Assembly (NCBI GenBank): GCA_031400505.1
Contig: JANNPZ010000088.1
Location: 25,375 to 89,374 of the forward strand
Source of the DNA: JAIYDJ01 sp031400505
GTDB taxonomy: Bacteria; Pseudomonadota; Alphaproteobacteria; Rhodobacterales; Rhodobacteraceae
Direction: 5' to 3'
Length of the DNA: 64,000 nucleotides
Shown here in pieces: positions 44,831 through 54,335 of the stretch. The translations under genes were made by a program, and so were the position numbers. How positions within the stretch are numbered: position 1 is the first letter of the stretch; every line of letters starts with the position of its first letter. Under the pieces are notes generated by a model. The model had not been told where the DNA came from. It saw only the letters and a program-made list of their open reading frames with translations, and ran no database searches.

Positions 44831-46014
44831 GCCTTTGCGGCCGCGACCGCGTCGAGGATCGCCGTGGCGATATAGTCGAGATCGTCGCGGGTCAGCCGGG
44901 TCGGCAGGCGCACGTCGCAAGCCCGCATCAACATCGCACGGGTGCGCGGCTGATCGGGCTGCGGGCCCAGAAACTCCCAGTTCCAGAAAGCGCGGGCGTT
45001 GCCTTCCGACAGGCCGAACACCTGCACATGCACGCCGCGCCGTTTGGCCTGCGCCTGAAAATCCAGTGCCTCGGCATCGGTCCATTCCCCGATCAGATTG
45101 AACTGGATCGAGTCCGGCGCGCGCAGTTCGGGGGTCAGCGGGGCGGGTACGTCCAGCCAGTCGCAGGTGTTCAACTGATCCGCCACATGGTCGTGGTTGA
45201 AGCGGCCCTTCGCCACCCGTTCACCCACCAGCGGCAGTTGCGGGCGAATGACCGCCGCCGACAGATTTTGCATGCGCAGATTGTAAAGCGGCAGTTTGTT
45301 TTGCCACAGCATATAGCTGTTCTGCATGCCGGGATGTTTCTTCCAGTTGGACTCGTAGGCCCCAGACATGATCACGGCGCGGGCCGCGACTTCTGGATCG
45401 TCGGTGACCATGATGCCGCCTTCGCCTGCGTTCACCAGCTTGTAGGACTGGAAGCTGAAGCAGCCCACCTTGCCGATGGTGCCGATGTTGCGCCCGTTCC
45501 AGGTGGTGCCCAGCGAATGGGCCGCATCCTCGATCACCGGAATGCCGCGCGCATCGCACAGCGCCATGATGGCGTCCATGTCCGAGGTATGGCCGCGCAT
45601 GTGGCTGATCATCACCGCCGCCGCATCGTCAAGCTTGGCTTCGAAATCGGCCATGTCGACGCGGTAATTCTCGCCCACTTCGACCAGCACCGGCACGCAA
45701 TCGGCATGAACCACCGACGACGGCACGGCGGCGAAAGTGAAGGCCGGGATCAGAATCTTCGACCCCTTGGGAATATCCAGCGCTTTGATCGACAAGAACA
45801 GCGCCGCCGAGCATGAGGCCACGGCAAGGGCATACCGCGACCCCAGCAGATCGGCGAATTCCTGTTCCAGCAGGGCCACCGGCGCGCCTTCGGGGGCGGT
45901 ATAGCGGAACAGATCGCCCGAGCTCAGCAGCCGGTCGATCTCGGCCCGTGCGGCGTCGGGGATCGGTTCCGCGTCATAGACATTGGGGGCTGCGATCTGT
46001 CCGTCGGGGGCCAT
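44827..46014 (-). CDS. DegT/DnrJ/EryC1/StrS-family PLP aminotransferase
   Basis: 395 residues. The PLP lysine is in FSFQSYKLVNAGEGG; the DEDAAHS-equivalent block is VIEDAAHSLGTT and the N-terminal ASCSAALFLSIKAL is also typical. Family members usually transaminate nucleotide sugars, but here the gene ends a run of amine-utilisation genes and has no sugar genes around it. It follows the FAD oxidase after 126 bp that contain an AT-rich promoter-like stretch. Confidence 0.85.
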   Translation of the reverse strand: MAPDGQIAAPNVYDAEPIPDAARAEIDRLLSSGDLFRYTAPEGAPVALLEQEFADLLGSRYALAVASCSAALFLSIKALDIPKGSKILIPAFTFAAVPSSVVHADCVPVLVEVGENYRVDMADFEAKLDDAAAVMISHMRGHTSDMDAIMALCDARGIPVIEDAAHSLGTTWNGRNIGTIGKVGCFSFQSYKLVNAGEGGIMVTDDPEVAARAVIMSGAYESNWKKHPGMQNSYMLWQNKLPLYNLRMQNLSAAVIRPQLPLVGERVAKGRFNHDHVADQLNTCDWLDVPAPLTPELRAPDSIQFNLIGEWTDAEALDFQAQAKRRGVHVQVFGLSEGNARAFWNWEFLGPQPDQPRTRAMLMRACDVRLPTRLTRDDLDYIATAILDAVAAAKA

Positions 46015-46030
46015 GCTTGCACCTTTTCTG

Positions 46031-46075
46031 AAACTCTTCTTTCGATATAGTGTAAATACTTGTTTGATGACACTC
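46031..46075 (-). promoter_or_regulatory. Possible promoter before the DegT gene
   Basis: The minus-strand sequence around ACACTATATCG is AT-rich in a GC-rich background, and AGTGT...ACACT forms an inverted repeat with a 16-base spacer (46049-46074). It may be a separate promoter or operator for the last gene of the operon. The -35 element is poor. Confidence 0.35.
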
Positions 46076-46140
46076 CAGTGACAAATGTATCAGCGCGGCG
46101 AAATCCGCCGAACCTGTGACGCGGGGTCAATCGTTCCGGG

Positions 46141-47442
46141 TCAGATCCCGAGCCGGTCGCGCAACGAAAACCACGTCATTGCCAGCACCAGAAGCGGCCA
46201 GCGCATGGCCGGGCCACCGGGAAAGGGATGCTGCGGGATGCAGCCGAACACGTCGAACCGTGCCGACTGTCCTGCAATCGCCTCGGCCATCACCTGCCCT
46301 GCCAGCGTCGCCATCGCAACTCCTTGTCCGGAGTAGCCCGAGGCCGACAAGATGTTGGGGGCCACGCGCATGAAACACGGCATGCGATTGGTTGTGATGG
46401 CCAAGGTCCCCCCCCAACCGTAGTCAATCCGCGTGCCCTTGAGTTGAGGATAGATGCGCAGCATCGGTTTGGTGACAGCGGGGATGATGTCGGGAAACTT
46501 GTACCCATAGGTTTCGATCCCGCCGAACAGCAGGCGATCATCCTCGGACATCCGCCAGTAATTCACCACGAACTTGGTATCTGCGACGGCAATCGGTTCT
46601 GACAGAATGTCGCGCGCGCGAACCCCCAACGGTTCGGTCGCGATGATGAAATTGTTGATCGGCATCACGCGTGCGGCGACCCGTGGCGCAAGTCCGCCAA
46701 GATAACCATTGGCGGCAAGGATGACATGGTCGCAACTGACCTTCCCTTGCACGCATCGCACCACCGGCCTTGTGCCCTGCTCGATCGCCGTCACTTCCGA
46801 AAGCTCGAAGATCTTCACACCCGCCCGCTGCGCTGCCGCCGCCAATCCTAAGGCATAGTTCAGTGGGTGCAGATGCCCGGCGCCCCGATCAATGTTGCCG
46901 CCGGTAAAGGCGTCGGACCCGATCAGGCCGTGCATCTCGGCCCGGTCAAGCGGGGTCACAAGATCATAGTCGTAGTCGCGACGCAGCTTGTCGGCGTAGT
47001 GGCGGGCGTGGTCTGCCTCGGCTATGGTCCAGCAGGCGTGGGCGATGCCGGGGCGCAGGGTGACAGGCATCGCGTGATCCGCGATCAGGGATTTGACCAG
47101 CGCCTTTGCCTCTTGGCTCAGATCCCACAATTGCCGGGCCACGGCCTTGCCTGCCGCCGCCTCGAGCCAGTCCTGATCCCGGCGCTGGCCGGACCCGACC
47201 TGCCCGCCATTGCGGCCAGACGCGCCAAAGCCGACCCGATGCGCCTCCAGCAGCGCCACCGAATAGCCGCGCTGCGCCAGATTTAGCGCCGCTGACAACC
47301 CGGTATAACCGCCGCCGACGATACAGACATCGGCCCGCACCTCCCCTTGCAACGACGGATGCGCGGCGTGCGGCGTCGCTGTGGCCGTGTACCAGGACGC
47401 AGGATACATCCCCGCCCGATCGTTGGCATGCAGCAGGTTCAT
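46141..47442 (-). CDS. FAD-dependent amine oxidase (gamma-glutamylputrescine oxidase type)
   Basis: 433-residue DAO-family flavoprotein. The FAD site is VCIVGGGYTGLSAALNLA, then GASGRNGGQVGSGQR; the C-terminal block is SGYSGQGVAMATLAGQV. This matches the PuuB-type oxidases that act on gamma-glutamylated amines. Its ATG overlaps the glutamine synthetase stop by ATGA, so ligase and oxidase are translationally coupled, which supports the glutamylation pathway. Confidence 0.9.
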   Translation of the reverse strand: MNLLHANDRAGMYPASWYTATATPHAAHPSLQGEVRADVCIVGGGYTGLSAALNLAQRGYSVALLEAHRVGFGASGRNGGQVGSGQRRDQDWLEAAAGKAVARQLWDLSQEAKALVKSLIADHAMPVTLRPGIAHACWTIAEADHARHYADKLRRDYDYDLVTPLDRAEMHGLIGSDAFTGGNIDRGAGHLHPLNYALGLAAAAQRAGVKIFELSEVTAIEQGTRPVVRCVQGKVSCDHVILAANGYLGGLAPRVAARVMPINNFIIATEPLGVRARDILSEPIAVADTKFVVNYWRMSEDDRLLFGGIETYGYKFPDIIPAVTKPMLRIYPQLKGTRIDYGWGGTLAITTNRMPCFMRVAPNILSASGYSGQGVAMATLAGQVMAEAIAGQSARFDVFGCIPQHPFPGGPAMRWPLLVLAMTWFSLRDRLGI

Positions 47443-48794
47443 ACGTTCAAGAGCAGGTGTTCACGCTCCCACGGGCTGATCACCTGCAGGAACTCTTTGT
47501 ATTCGTTGCGCTTGACCGATGTGTAGACTTTGATGAAATCCAACCCGATCACATCACAAAGCGCCGTGTCGTCTTCGAGCATGTCGAGCGCGTCGCCCAG
47601 ATTGCGCGCGATGTCGTCGCTGTCGATATAGGCGTTGCCGGAAAACTCGGGGCGCGGTTGCTTGCCCTCTTTCAAGCCGAGATAGCCGCATGCGAGCGTA
47701 GCCGCGATGCCAAGATAGGGGTTGCAATCCATCCCCGGCAGACGGTTTTCGATCCGCCGTCCGGCGGGCGACGAGATCGGGATGCGCAGACCGGTGGTGC
47801 GGTTATCGCGGCCCCATTCAAGGTTGATCGGTGCGGCAAAGTCGGGGACGTAGCGGCGATAGCTGTTCACGTAAGGCGCAAGCAGGGCAATGGCGCCGGG
47901 CAGATGGGTCTGCATGCCCGCGATGAAGTGCAAGAACGCCTCGGTCTCGCCGGTCTTCTTGTCGGCAAAGATGTTCTTGCCCGACTTGGTATCGACGACC
48001 GATGTGTGGATGTGCATCGCCGATCCCGGCTCGCCCTCGATGGGTTTGGCCATGAAGGTGGCGAAACAGTCATGCCGCAGCGCCGCCTCTCGGATCAGGC
48101 GTTTGAAGAAAAACACCTCGTCCGCCAGCCGCACCGGATCGCCGTGGGCCAGGTTCAACTCGATCTGCCCTGCACCGCCTTCCTGCAAGATGCCGTCGAT
48201 TTCCAGGCCCTGCGCCTCGGCAAAGTCATAGATGTCGTCGATGACCTTGCCGTATTCATCGACCGCCGACATCGAATAGGCCTGCTTGCCGGCGGCTTTG
48301 CGCCCCGACCGACCCATGGGCGGCTCAATCGGCTGGTTCGGGTCGATGTTGCGCGCCGTCAGGAAAAACTCCATCTCGGGCGCAACCACGGGGGTCCAGC
48401 CTTCGGCGTTGTAAAGGGCGACGATCCGTTTCAACACGTTGCGCGGGCTGTAGGTGATCAGGTTGCCGTCCTGGTCCATCGCGTCGTGGATCACCTGCAG
48501 CGTCACATCTGCGGTCCAGGGGGCGGCGGTGGCGGTGGTGAAATCGGGCACCATCACCATGTCAGGCTCGGTAAAGCTATCGAACGGATTATCGGCCCAT
48601 TCGCCGGTGATGGTCTGCAAAAAGATCGAGTTCGGCAGGTAGTAATTCGTCTGCTTGGCGAATTTCGAGGCCGGCATCGCCTTGCCGCGCGCGACGCCTG
48701 CAATATCGCCGATGATGCATTCCACCTCGTCTACGCGGCGGTTGCCGATGTATTCAAGGGCTGCTTCGGGCAGTTGGTCGGTCCATTTGGACAT
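47439..48794 (-). CDS. Glutamine synthetase-family ligase (PuuA-like), copy A
   Basis: 451 residues of the GlnA fold: VAPEMEFFLT (metal site), GAGQIELNLAHGDP, GSAMHIHTSVVD, the NRTTGLRIP block and ENRLPGMDCNPYLG. The N-terminus differs from true GlnA and fits gamma-glutamylpolyamine/GlnT-type ligases that join glutamate to an amine. It starts at 48794, four bases after the amidotransferase stop. A second, divergent copy lies upstream in the same operon. Confidence 0.9.
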   Translation of the reverse strand: MSKWTDQLPEAALEYIGNRRVDEVECIIGDIAGVARGKAMPASKFAKQTNYYLPNSIFLQTITGEWADNPFDSFTEPDMVMVPDFTTATAAPWTADVTLQVIHDAMDQDGNLITYSPRNVLKRIVALYNAEGWTPVVAPEMEFFLTARNIDPNQPIEPPMGRSGRKAAGKQAYSMSAVDEYGKVIDDIYDFAEAQGLEIDGILQEGGAGQIELNLAHGDPVRLADEVFFFKRLIREAALRHDCFATFMAKPIEGEPGSAMHIHTSVVDTKSGKNIFADKKTGETEAFLHFIAGMQTHLPGAIALLAPYVNSYRRYVPDFAAPINLEWGRDNRTTGLRIPISSPAGRRIENRLPGMDCNPYLGIAATLACGYLGLKEGKQPRPEFSGNAYIDSDDIARNLGDALDMLEDDTALCDVIGLDFIKVYTSVKRNEYKEFLQVISPWEREHLLLNV

Positions 48795-48798
48795 GGGA

Positions 48799-49491
48799 TC
48801 ACGCAGGTTGAAGGGTTCTGGGTTGTTTGAAGAAGGCGGCGATCTGGGCGGCCATCGTTCGCGTTTGCAGCGGCGCATCCAGCCGCGCGGTGGCCGCCGT
48901 CAGCAACGGATCGGGCACCACACCGCGACCCCGCGTCTTCATCAGCCCATCAACGAAGGCGGGTTCAAATTCGGGGTGGGCCTGCACGGTCAAGGCGCGG
49001 TCATCGTAAAGCAGGGCCGCATTGGCGCAGAAGTCATTGCTGGCAATGACTTTCGCACCCGGCGGAACGACAGTGACCTGATCCTGATGCCAGGCGTTCA
49101 GGGTCAGGGTCTGGTCGCTGAACTCATAGTCGGTGGCCCCCACTGCCCAGCCCTGCTTGTATTTCTCGACCCGGCCACCCATCGCTTGCGCCACGATCTG
49201 ATGGCCAAAGCAAATCCCGACCACAGGCACATGGGCGGCAAACGCGGTGCGAATGAACGCCTCGAGCGGGGGAATCCAGGGATGATCCTCATAGACACCG
49301 TGCCGCGATCCGGTGATCAGCCAGCCGTCGCAATCCCGAACTGACGCCGGAAACTGACCTTCGACCACGCGAAAGGTCGTGAATTCGAACCCGTGCCCGT
49401 CAAGCAGGCGCGCGAACATGTCTGGATAGTCGCCCATCGTGTCAATCAGGCCGTCGGGCGCAAGTCCGGTTTGCAGGATGCCGATCCGCAT
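48799..49491 (-). CDS. Class I glutamine amidotransferase-like protein
   Basis: 230 residues. Nucleophile Cys in VGICFGHQIVAQAM; His and Glu in QAHPEFEP. It resembles the GMP-synthase-type GATase group more than PuuD; in this operon it could hydrolyse a gamma-glutamyl product, an inference from position. ATG 49491 gives IGILQTGLAPDGL at the start; a longer frame to 49620 lies in the neighbour's 3' end. Confidence 0.85.
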   Translation of the reverse strand: MRIGILQTGLAPDGLIDTMGDYPDMFARLLDGHGFEFTTFRVVEGQFPASVRDCDGWLITGSRHGVYEDHPWIPPLEAFIRTAFAAHVPVVGICFGHQIVAQAMGGRVEKYKQGWAVGATDYEFSDQTLTLNAWHQDQVTVVPPGAKVIASNDFCANAALLYDDRALTVQAHPEFEPAFVDGLMKTRGRGVVPDPLLTAATARLDAPLQTRTMAAQIAAFFKQPRTLQPA

Positions 49492-49567
49492 TGGGTTTCC
49501 GTTTGCAAGTTGCCGCAGGGTAGCGCCATGCCCCCCGGTCAGGTCAAGGGGGCATGGCAGGTGGTGT

Positions 49568-50908
49568 TCAGACCGTATCGAGGTAAAGCTCGATCCGTTC
49601 CTGGTCGCTAAGCTCTTCAATATAGTGCAGTTCCTGCCGTTTGGTCGAGATCAGGTTCTTGATGAGTTCGTGATGCAGAAAGCGCGGCACGATGGCACTG
49701 CCTTCCAGCGCGTCGATCGCGGCTTCCCAGTCTGCGGGGATCTGCGGCAGGCCTTCGACGGCATAGGCGTTGCCGATGACCGGCGAGGCGGGCTCTTCCT
49801 GATCCTCGATCCCGTTCAGTGCCGCCCCCAGAATGGCGGCCAGCATCAGGTAGGGGTTCACATCCCCCCCGGCGACCCGATGCTCGATGCGCCGGGCCGA
49901 GGATGAACCTGCCGGAATGCGCACAGCCGCAGTGCGGTTTTCATAACCCCAGGCAATCGCAGTGGGCGCGTGTTTACCCGGAACAAGGCGTTCATAGCTG
50001 TTCTGGTGCGGCGCAAAGATCAGCGTGCTGTCATGCATGGCGTTCAAACAGCCCGCAACCGCATGGCGCAGCGTGGCGGTGCCTTTCGGGCCGCCAGAGT
50101 CGAACACGTTGCGACCATCGGCATCGAGAAGGCTGAAATGGGTATGCAGGCCTGACCCCGAATATTCGGGATAGGGTTTGGCCATGAAGCTGGCCGCAAA
50201 GCCGTGCCGACGCGCCAGACCCTTGACCAGCATCTTGAACAGCCACGCATCGTCGGCGGCGCGCAGCGCATCGTCGCAGTGCATCAGGTTCACTTCGAAC
50301 TGGCCGAGGCCGGTTTCCGAGGTCGAGGTATCGGCCGGAATGTCCATCGCCTCGCAGGCGTCGTAAAGATCGGTGAAGAACGTGTCGAACGCGTCAAGCG
50401 CGCGGATCGACAGCGTCTCGGCGGCTTTGCGGCGCTTGCCCGACCGGGGCGAGGCGGGGACTTGCATCGTCTTGCCGCTGTCGTCGATCAGGAAGAACTC
50501 AAGCTCGATGGCGCAAACCGGCGTCAGCCCGCGCGCCTTGAACTTGTCGAGCACGGCGCGCAGCGCATGGCGCGGGTCGCCCTCGTATGGCGTGCCGTTT
50601 TCGCGGAACATCCAGATCGGCAGCAACGCTGTCGGCGCCTCGAGCCAGGGCATCGGCATGAAGCCGCGTTCGGTCGGCTTCAGCACGCCATCCTGATCGC
50701 CCTGTTCGAACACCAGCGGGCTGTCGTCGATATCCTCGCCCCAGATGTCGAGGTTCAGGACCGAGAACGGAAACCGCGTTCCGTCCTTTACCACCTTGTC
50801 GGCATAGCGCGCCGGGACCCGTTTACCGCGCGCCTGACCGTTTAGGTCTGCGGCGGCTACGCGAATGGTCCGGACGTCCGGATGCTTTCTCAGCCAGTCT
50901 TTCATCAT
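49568..50908 (-). CDS. Glutamine synthetase-family ligase, copy B
   Basis: 446 residues: CAIELEFFLID, GLGQFEVNLMHCDD, GSGLHTHFSLLD, NRTAAVRIPAGSSSARRIEHR, and AGGDVNPYLMLAAI. It clearly belongs to the same family as copy A but is well diverged. A second ligase suggests different amine substrates, or a hetero-complex. 76 bp separate it from the amidotransferase. Confidence 0.88.
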   Translation of the reverse strand: MMKDWLRKHPDVRTIRVAAADLNGQARGKRVPARYADKVVKDGTRFPFSVLNLDIWGEDIDDSPLVFEQGDQDGVLKPTERGFMPMPWLEAPTALLPIWMFRENGTPYEGDPRHALRAVLDKFKARGLTPVCAIELEFFLIDDSGKTMQVPASPRSGKRRKAAETLSIRALDAFDTFFTDLYDACEAMDIPADTSTSETGLGQFEVNLMHCDDALRAADDAWLFKMLVKGLARRHGFAASFMAKPYPEYSGSGLHTHFSLLDADGRNVFDSGGPKGTATLRHAVAGCLNAMHDSTLIFAPHQNSYERLVPGKHAPTAIAWGYENRTAAVRIPAGSSSARRIEHRVAGGDVNPYLMLAAILGAALNGIEDQEEPASPVIGNAYAVEGLPQIPADWEAAIDALEGSAIVPRFLHHELIKNLISTKRQELHYIEELSDQERIELYLDTV

Positions 50909-51052
50909 GTCACATCAGGCACAGGGCATGCCGCCACCGGGGCGCATCGCCCAAGGCAGCAGGTTGTGGATCATGCCCTTGATCCTATCCCCTGTTTTGC
51001 AATCAACGGGTGCCGGCCGGGTGGCCGGCACAATTTGATCAAATTAATGGTA

Positions 51053-51880
51053 CTACCGGATCACCTGTGGACGCAAGCGAATTCTGGCGCGCTGGTTCTG
51101 CGGCAGATGACGGTTCAGTGCGGTGTTGATGCGGTTGTAGATCACGGTGATCAGCAGCGTCAGGCAAATGAAGTAAAAGGCGACGATGGGGTAGGGGATG
51201 AAGGGGTTGAAGGTCTTGTCGGCGAAATAGTTGGCGTAATAGAGCGCGTCGCCGCGCTGCTGAAACGCGGGGAAGCCGGAAAAGAACACCAGCGTCGTTG
51301 CATGAAACAGAAATATCGCCTCGTTGGTATAGGCAGGCCATGCGAGCCGCAGCATGGTGGGCCACTGGATACGGATGAAGCGGTTCCAGCCGGTGATGCC
51401 ATAGGCATCGGCCGCCTCAAGATCGCCCTTTGGGACAGACTGCAGCGCGCCATAAAAGATCTCTCCCGCATAGGCGGCAGTGTTGAGAAACAGCACGATC
51501 AATGCCCCGGCCCAGGCCTTGGTCAGCCAATCGGTTGCCACCGTGATCCCAAAGATGTCGATCCCGGCGCGGGGCAGCATGACAAATGTTTCATAGGCCA
51601 GAAAGAATTGGATGAACAACGGCGATCCGCGAAACACGAAGATGAACCATTCCGCAGGCTTGCGCGCCCAAGGGTTGCGGGAAGCCTTGGCCAGTGCCAC
51701 CGCATTGGCCAGAAAGAACCCCGCCACCAACGCCAGCAGACCGAAATAGATGTTCCAGATCAGGCCCGACCCGATCAGGGTGAACTGCTGGCACAGGGTG
51801 AAATCGCTGCGCGGCAGCAACCGCTCGCCATAGCCGATGGACCGGAAAGCATAGGCACCGATGGTCTCCCAACAGGTCAT
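51053..51880 (-). CDS. Polar amino acid/amine ABC transporter permease (HisM type)
   Basis: 275 residues, with the HisM/GlnP coupling motif EAADAYGITGWNRFIRIQWPTML and about five helices. It overlaps the other permease by ATGA. 144 bp to the downstream ligase gene. Confidence 0.88.
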   Translation of the reverse strand: MTCWETIGAYAFRSIGYGERLLPRSDFTLCQQFTLIGSGLIWNIYFGLLALVAGFFLANAVALAKASRNPWARKPAEWFIFVFRGSPLFIQFFLAYETFVMLPRAGIDIFGITVATDWLTKAWAGALIVLFLNTAAYAGEIFYGALQSVPKGDLEAADAYGITGWNRFIRIQWPTMLRLAWPAYTNEAIFLFHATTLVFFSGFPAFQQRGDALYYANYFADKTFNPFIPYPIVAFYFICLTLLITVIYNRINTALNRHLPQNQRARIRLRPQVIR

Positions 51881-52758
51881 ATCCCGGCCTTCCGCATCGC
51901 TTCACCCGCCGCCGTGGCCTGCCCGCGTGACAGCTTGACCGTCAGCCTCCCCAGCACTTTTTCCGACAGATAGGTGGCCAAAAGGTAGAAAATCATCAGG
52001 CCAAGAAAATACCACAGCCGCCAGTCGGGGTGCGGGTATTCATAGGCCGAGGTCTTTGACCCGCCCAACTCGCGCGCCCAATAGACGATGTCCTGCACGC
52101 CCAGAAGAAACAGCAAGGGCGTCGCCTTGATCAGGATCACCCAAAGGTTCGAAAGGCCGGGCAGGGCAAACACCCACATCTGCGGAACCAGAACCCGGGT
52201 GAACACCTGACGCGGCGACATGCCATAGGCCTCGGCGGTTTCCAGCTGCGCGCGCGGCACCGCCTGCATCGCCCCATGGATCACATTAGCCGCAAAGGCC
52301 CCGAACACCAGTGCAAAGGTCACCACGGCGCGCATGAAACCATCGAGCTGATACCAGAAGTGTGACGCATCGCCGGGCGGTATCTTTGCGGCGGGGCAAA
52401 CGCGGAACTCGCTGCCTTGCCGGATGGCTTCCGTCCAGTCAGGGCAGCGGATCTGATGCAGCAGCCATTCCAGCCCCTGATCGAGGGCAATCACGAAGAA
52501 CAGAAAGAACACGATATCCGGAACACCGCGCACCATCGCGGTATAGGCGCGGCCCAGCCACCGCAACGGCAGGGCCGGGCTGCGCTGCGCCATCGCCCCC
52601 AGAAACCCCATGCCCAAAGCCAAGGGGGCGGTCACCACCAACAGCAGCAGCACGACCAGAAAAGACCAATAGAAATCAAGATGCTTGCCTGTGGTCAGGT
52701 AGCACGCCAGCCAGTTCAGGCCGTCAATCGCAGAAGGGTCGGCGCAGGACGCGAACAT
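51877..52758 (-). CDS. Polar amino acid/amine ABC transporter permease (HisQ type)
   Basis: 293 residues. Coupling motif is ETAEAYGMSPRQVFTRVLVP. The loop near residues 98-135 (CPDWTEAIRQGSEFRVCPA) is longer than usual and carries two Cys residues; its side of the membrane is not certain. It forms the channel with the HisM-type permease. Confidence 0.88.
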   Translation of the reverse strand: MFASCADPSAIDGLNWLACYLTTGKHLDFYWSFLVVLLLLVVTAPLALGMGFLGAMAQRSPALPLRWLGRAYTAMVRGVPDIVFFLFFVIALDQGLEWLLHQIRCPDWTEAIRQGSEFRVCPAAKIPPGDASHFWYQLDGFMRAVVTFALVFGAFAANVIHGAMQAVPRAQLETAEAYGMSPRQVFTRVLVPQMWVFALPGLSNLWVILIKATPLLFLLGVQDIVYWARELGGSKTSAYEYPHPDWRLWYFLGLMIFYLLATYLSEKVLGRLTVKLSRGQATAAGEAMRKAGI

Positions 52759-52795
52759 CGGGCAGGGGCAGCGCGAACGCCGCCCCGATCCGCTA

Positions 52796-53515
52796 TCAGA
52801 ACGTCAGCGCCGCTTCGCCGAAGTATTCCTTGATCAGCGTGTTCAGCGTGCCATCCTCTTTCATCGAGGTGATGGCTGCATCTAGCTTGCCGCGCAACTC
52901 GGTGTCGCTTTTGCGCATCCCAAGACCGATGCCGCCGCCCAAGGCCACAGCTTCGGGCAACAGAACCAGCGCGCCACCGGATTCCGCCGCAATCGGGGCC
53001 AGAAACTCGGTATCGCCGAACACCGCATCCGCTTCGCCGTTGCGCACGGCGGCGACGGTTTCGTCTGGCGTTGCAAACTCCAGCAAGGTCGCCCCCGATT
53101 CCGCGACATGACCCGCGTGGATGGTCGAAACCTGCGCCGACACAACGGCGGTCTTGATATCGACAGCGGCCGACTGCGCGAGGTAGGACGAGGTGGTTGG
53201 CGGCAGGTAGTTCTGGCTGAAATCAATGACCTGCGAGCGTTCGTCGGTGATCGACATGCCGGCGATGATCACGTCGTAGTTGCCCGACTGCAGGTTCGGG
53301 ATGATGCTGTCCCACTCGTTGGTGGTCCATTCGCAGGTCAGGGCCGCGCGCTCGCAAAGCTCGTCCCCCAGTTTGCGCTCGAACCCGTCGACCTCGCCCG
53401 CATCGTTGATGAAGTTGTAGGGTGGGTAGGCGCCTTCGGTTCCCAGACGCACAGTCTGCGCCATGGCAGTGGTCCCGAGCGCCAGAAACGCAGTTGCTAG
53501 TAGCAGTTTCTTCAT
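52796..53515 (-). CDS. Polar amino acid/amine ABC transporter substrate-binding protein
   Basis: 239 residues. Sec signal MKKLLLATAFLALGTTAMA, then QTVRLGTEGAYPPYNFINDAGEVDGF, the family 3 solute-binding pattern; SGNYDVIIAGMSITDERSQVIDFS binds the amino group. Similar to Lys/Arg/ornithine/histidine binders; ligand unproven, and an amine is plausible from context. Confidence 0.9.
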   Translation of the reverse strand: MKKLLLATAFLALGTTAMAQTVRLGTEGAYPPYNFINDAGEVDGFERKLGDELCERAALTCEWTTNEWDSIIPNLQSGNYDVIIAGMSITDERSQVIDFSQNYLPPTTSSYLAQSAAVDIKTAVVSAQVSTIHAGHVAESGATLLEFATPDETVAAVRNGEADAVFGDTEFLAPIAAESGGALVLLPEAVALGGGIGLGMRKSDTELRGKLDAAITSMKEDGTLNTLIKEYFGEAALTF

Positions 53516-53558
53516 TGTTTGTCTCCCGTTCAGTTTTCTTGGTGATTTCTTGGTCGGT

Positions 53559-54335
53559 TCAGGCGGTGGCCGACAAAAACCCGCGCAACCGTTCGGTTTG
53601 GGGGTTGCCGAACAGCCGATCGGGGGGGCCTTCTTCTTCGACCAGGCCCTTGTGCAGAAAGATCACATGGTCGGACACATCGGCGGCCAGTTTCATGTCA
53701 TGCGTCACCAGGATCATGGTGCGGCCTTCCTCGGCCAGCGCCTTGATCACTTTGACCACTTCCTGTTCCAGTTCGGGGTCAAGCGCGGAGGTGGGCTCAT
53801 CAAACAGCAATGCGCGCGGCTCCATGCACAAAGCCCGTGCAATCGCGGCGCGCTGTTGCTGGCCGCCAGACAGTTGCGCGGGCCAGGCGTCGCATTTTTC
53901 GACGATGCCGACTTTGGCCAGGTATTTTCGCGCGGTTTCTTCAACCTCGGCCGGATTGCGCTTCAGCACGGTCAAGGGGGCTTCCATGACGTTCTCGAGG
54001 ATCGTCATGTGTGACCACAGGTTGAACTGCTGGAACACCATCGACAGATTGGTGCGCATCCGCGTCACCTGCGCGCGGTCGGCCGGATGGCGACCAAGCC
54101 CGTGACCCTTCCAGCGCACGGCCTCGCCTTCAAACCTGATTTCGCCCGCCTGACTGTCTTCCAGCAGGTTGCAACAGCGCAGCAGCGTCGATTTGCCTGA
54201 CCCTGACGACCCGATCAGACTGACGACATGCCCGCGCTGCGCACTCAGATCGACGCCCTTAAGCACCTCAAGACTGCCATAGCTCTTGTGCAGATCATGG
54301 ATAGCAATGACCGGAGTTTCGGCGTTCGCTGCAAT
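53559..54335 (-). CDS. Polar amino acid/amine ABC transporter ATP-binding protein (unusual start)
   Basis: HisP-type ATPase. Walker A is GSSGSGKST, the signature LSGGQQQRAAIARAL, Walker B ALLFDEPTSALD. The conserved N-terminus IAIHDLHKSYGSLEVLKGVD is encoded upstream of the first GTG (54266), and no ATG, GTG or TTG precedes it in frame back to a stop. The best candidate is an ATT at 54333-54335, giving 258 residues, the family length. Starting at 54266 would delete the first strand. Either a rare start or a frameshift; see findings. Confidence 0.75.
   Translation of the reverse strand: MAANAETPVIAIHDLHKSYGSLEVLKGVDLSAQRGHVVSLIGSSGSGKSTLLRCCNLLEDSQAGEIRFEGEAVRWKGHGLGRHPADRAQVTRMRTNLSMVFQQFNLWSHMTILENVMEAPLTVLKRNPAEVEETARKYLAKVGIVEKCDAWPAQLSGGQQQRAAIARALCMEPRALLFDEPTSALDPELEQEVVKVIKALAEEGRTMILVTHDMKLAADVSDHVIFLHKGLVEEEGPPDRLFGNPQTERLRGFLSATA

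Noticed and set aside
47106..48830. Long open frame (574 codons) on the + strand
   Set aside because: Antisense to the ligase and oxidase genes, both with clear motifs.
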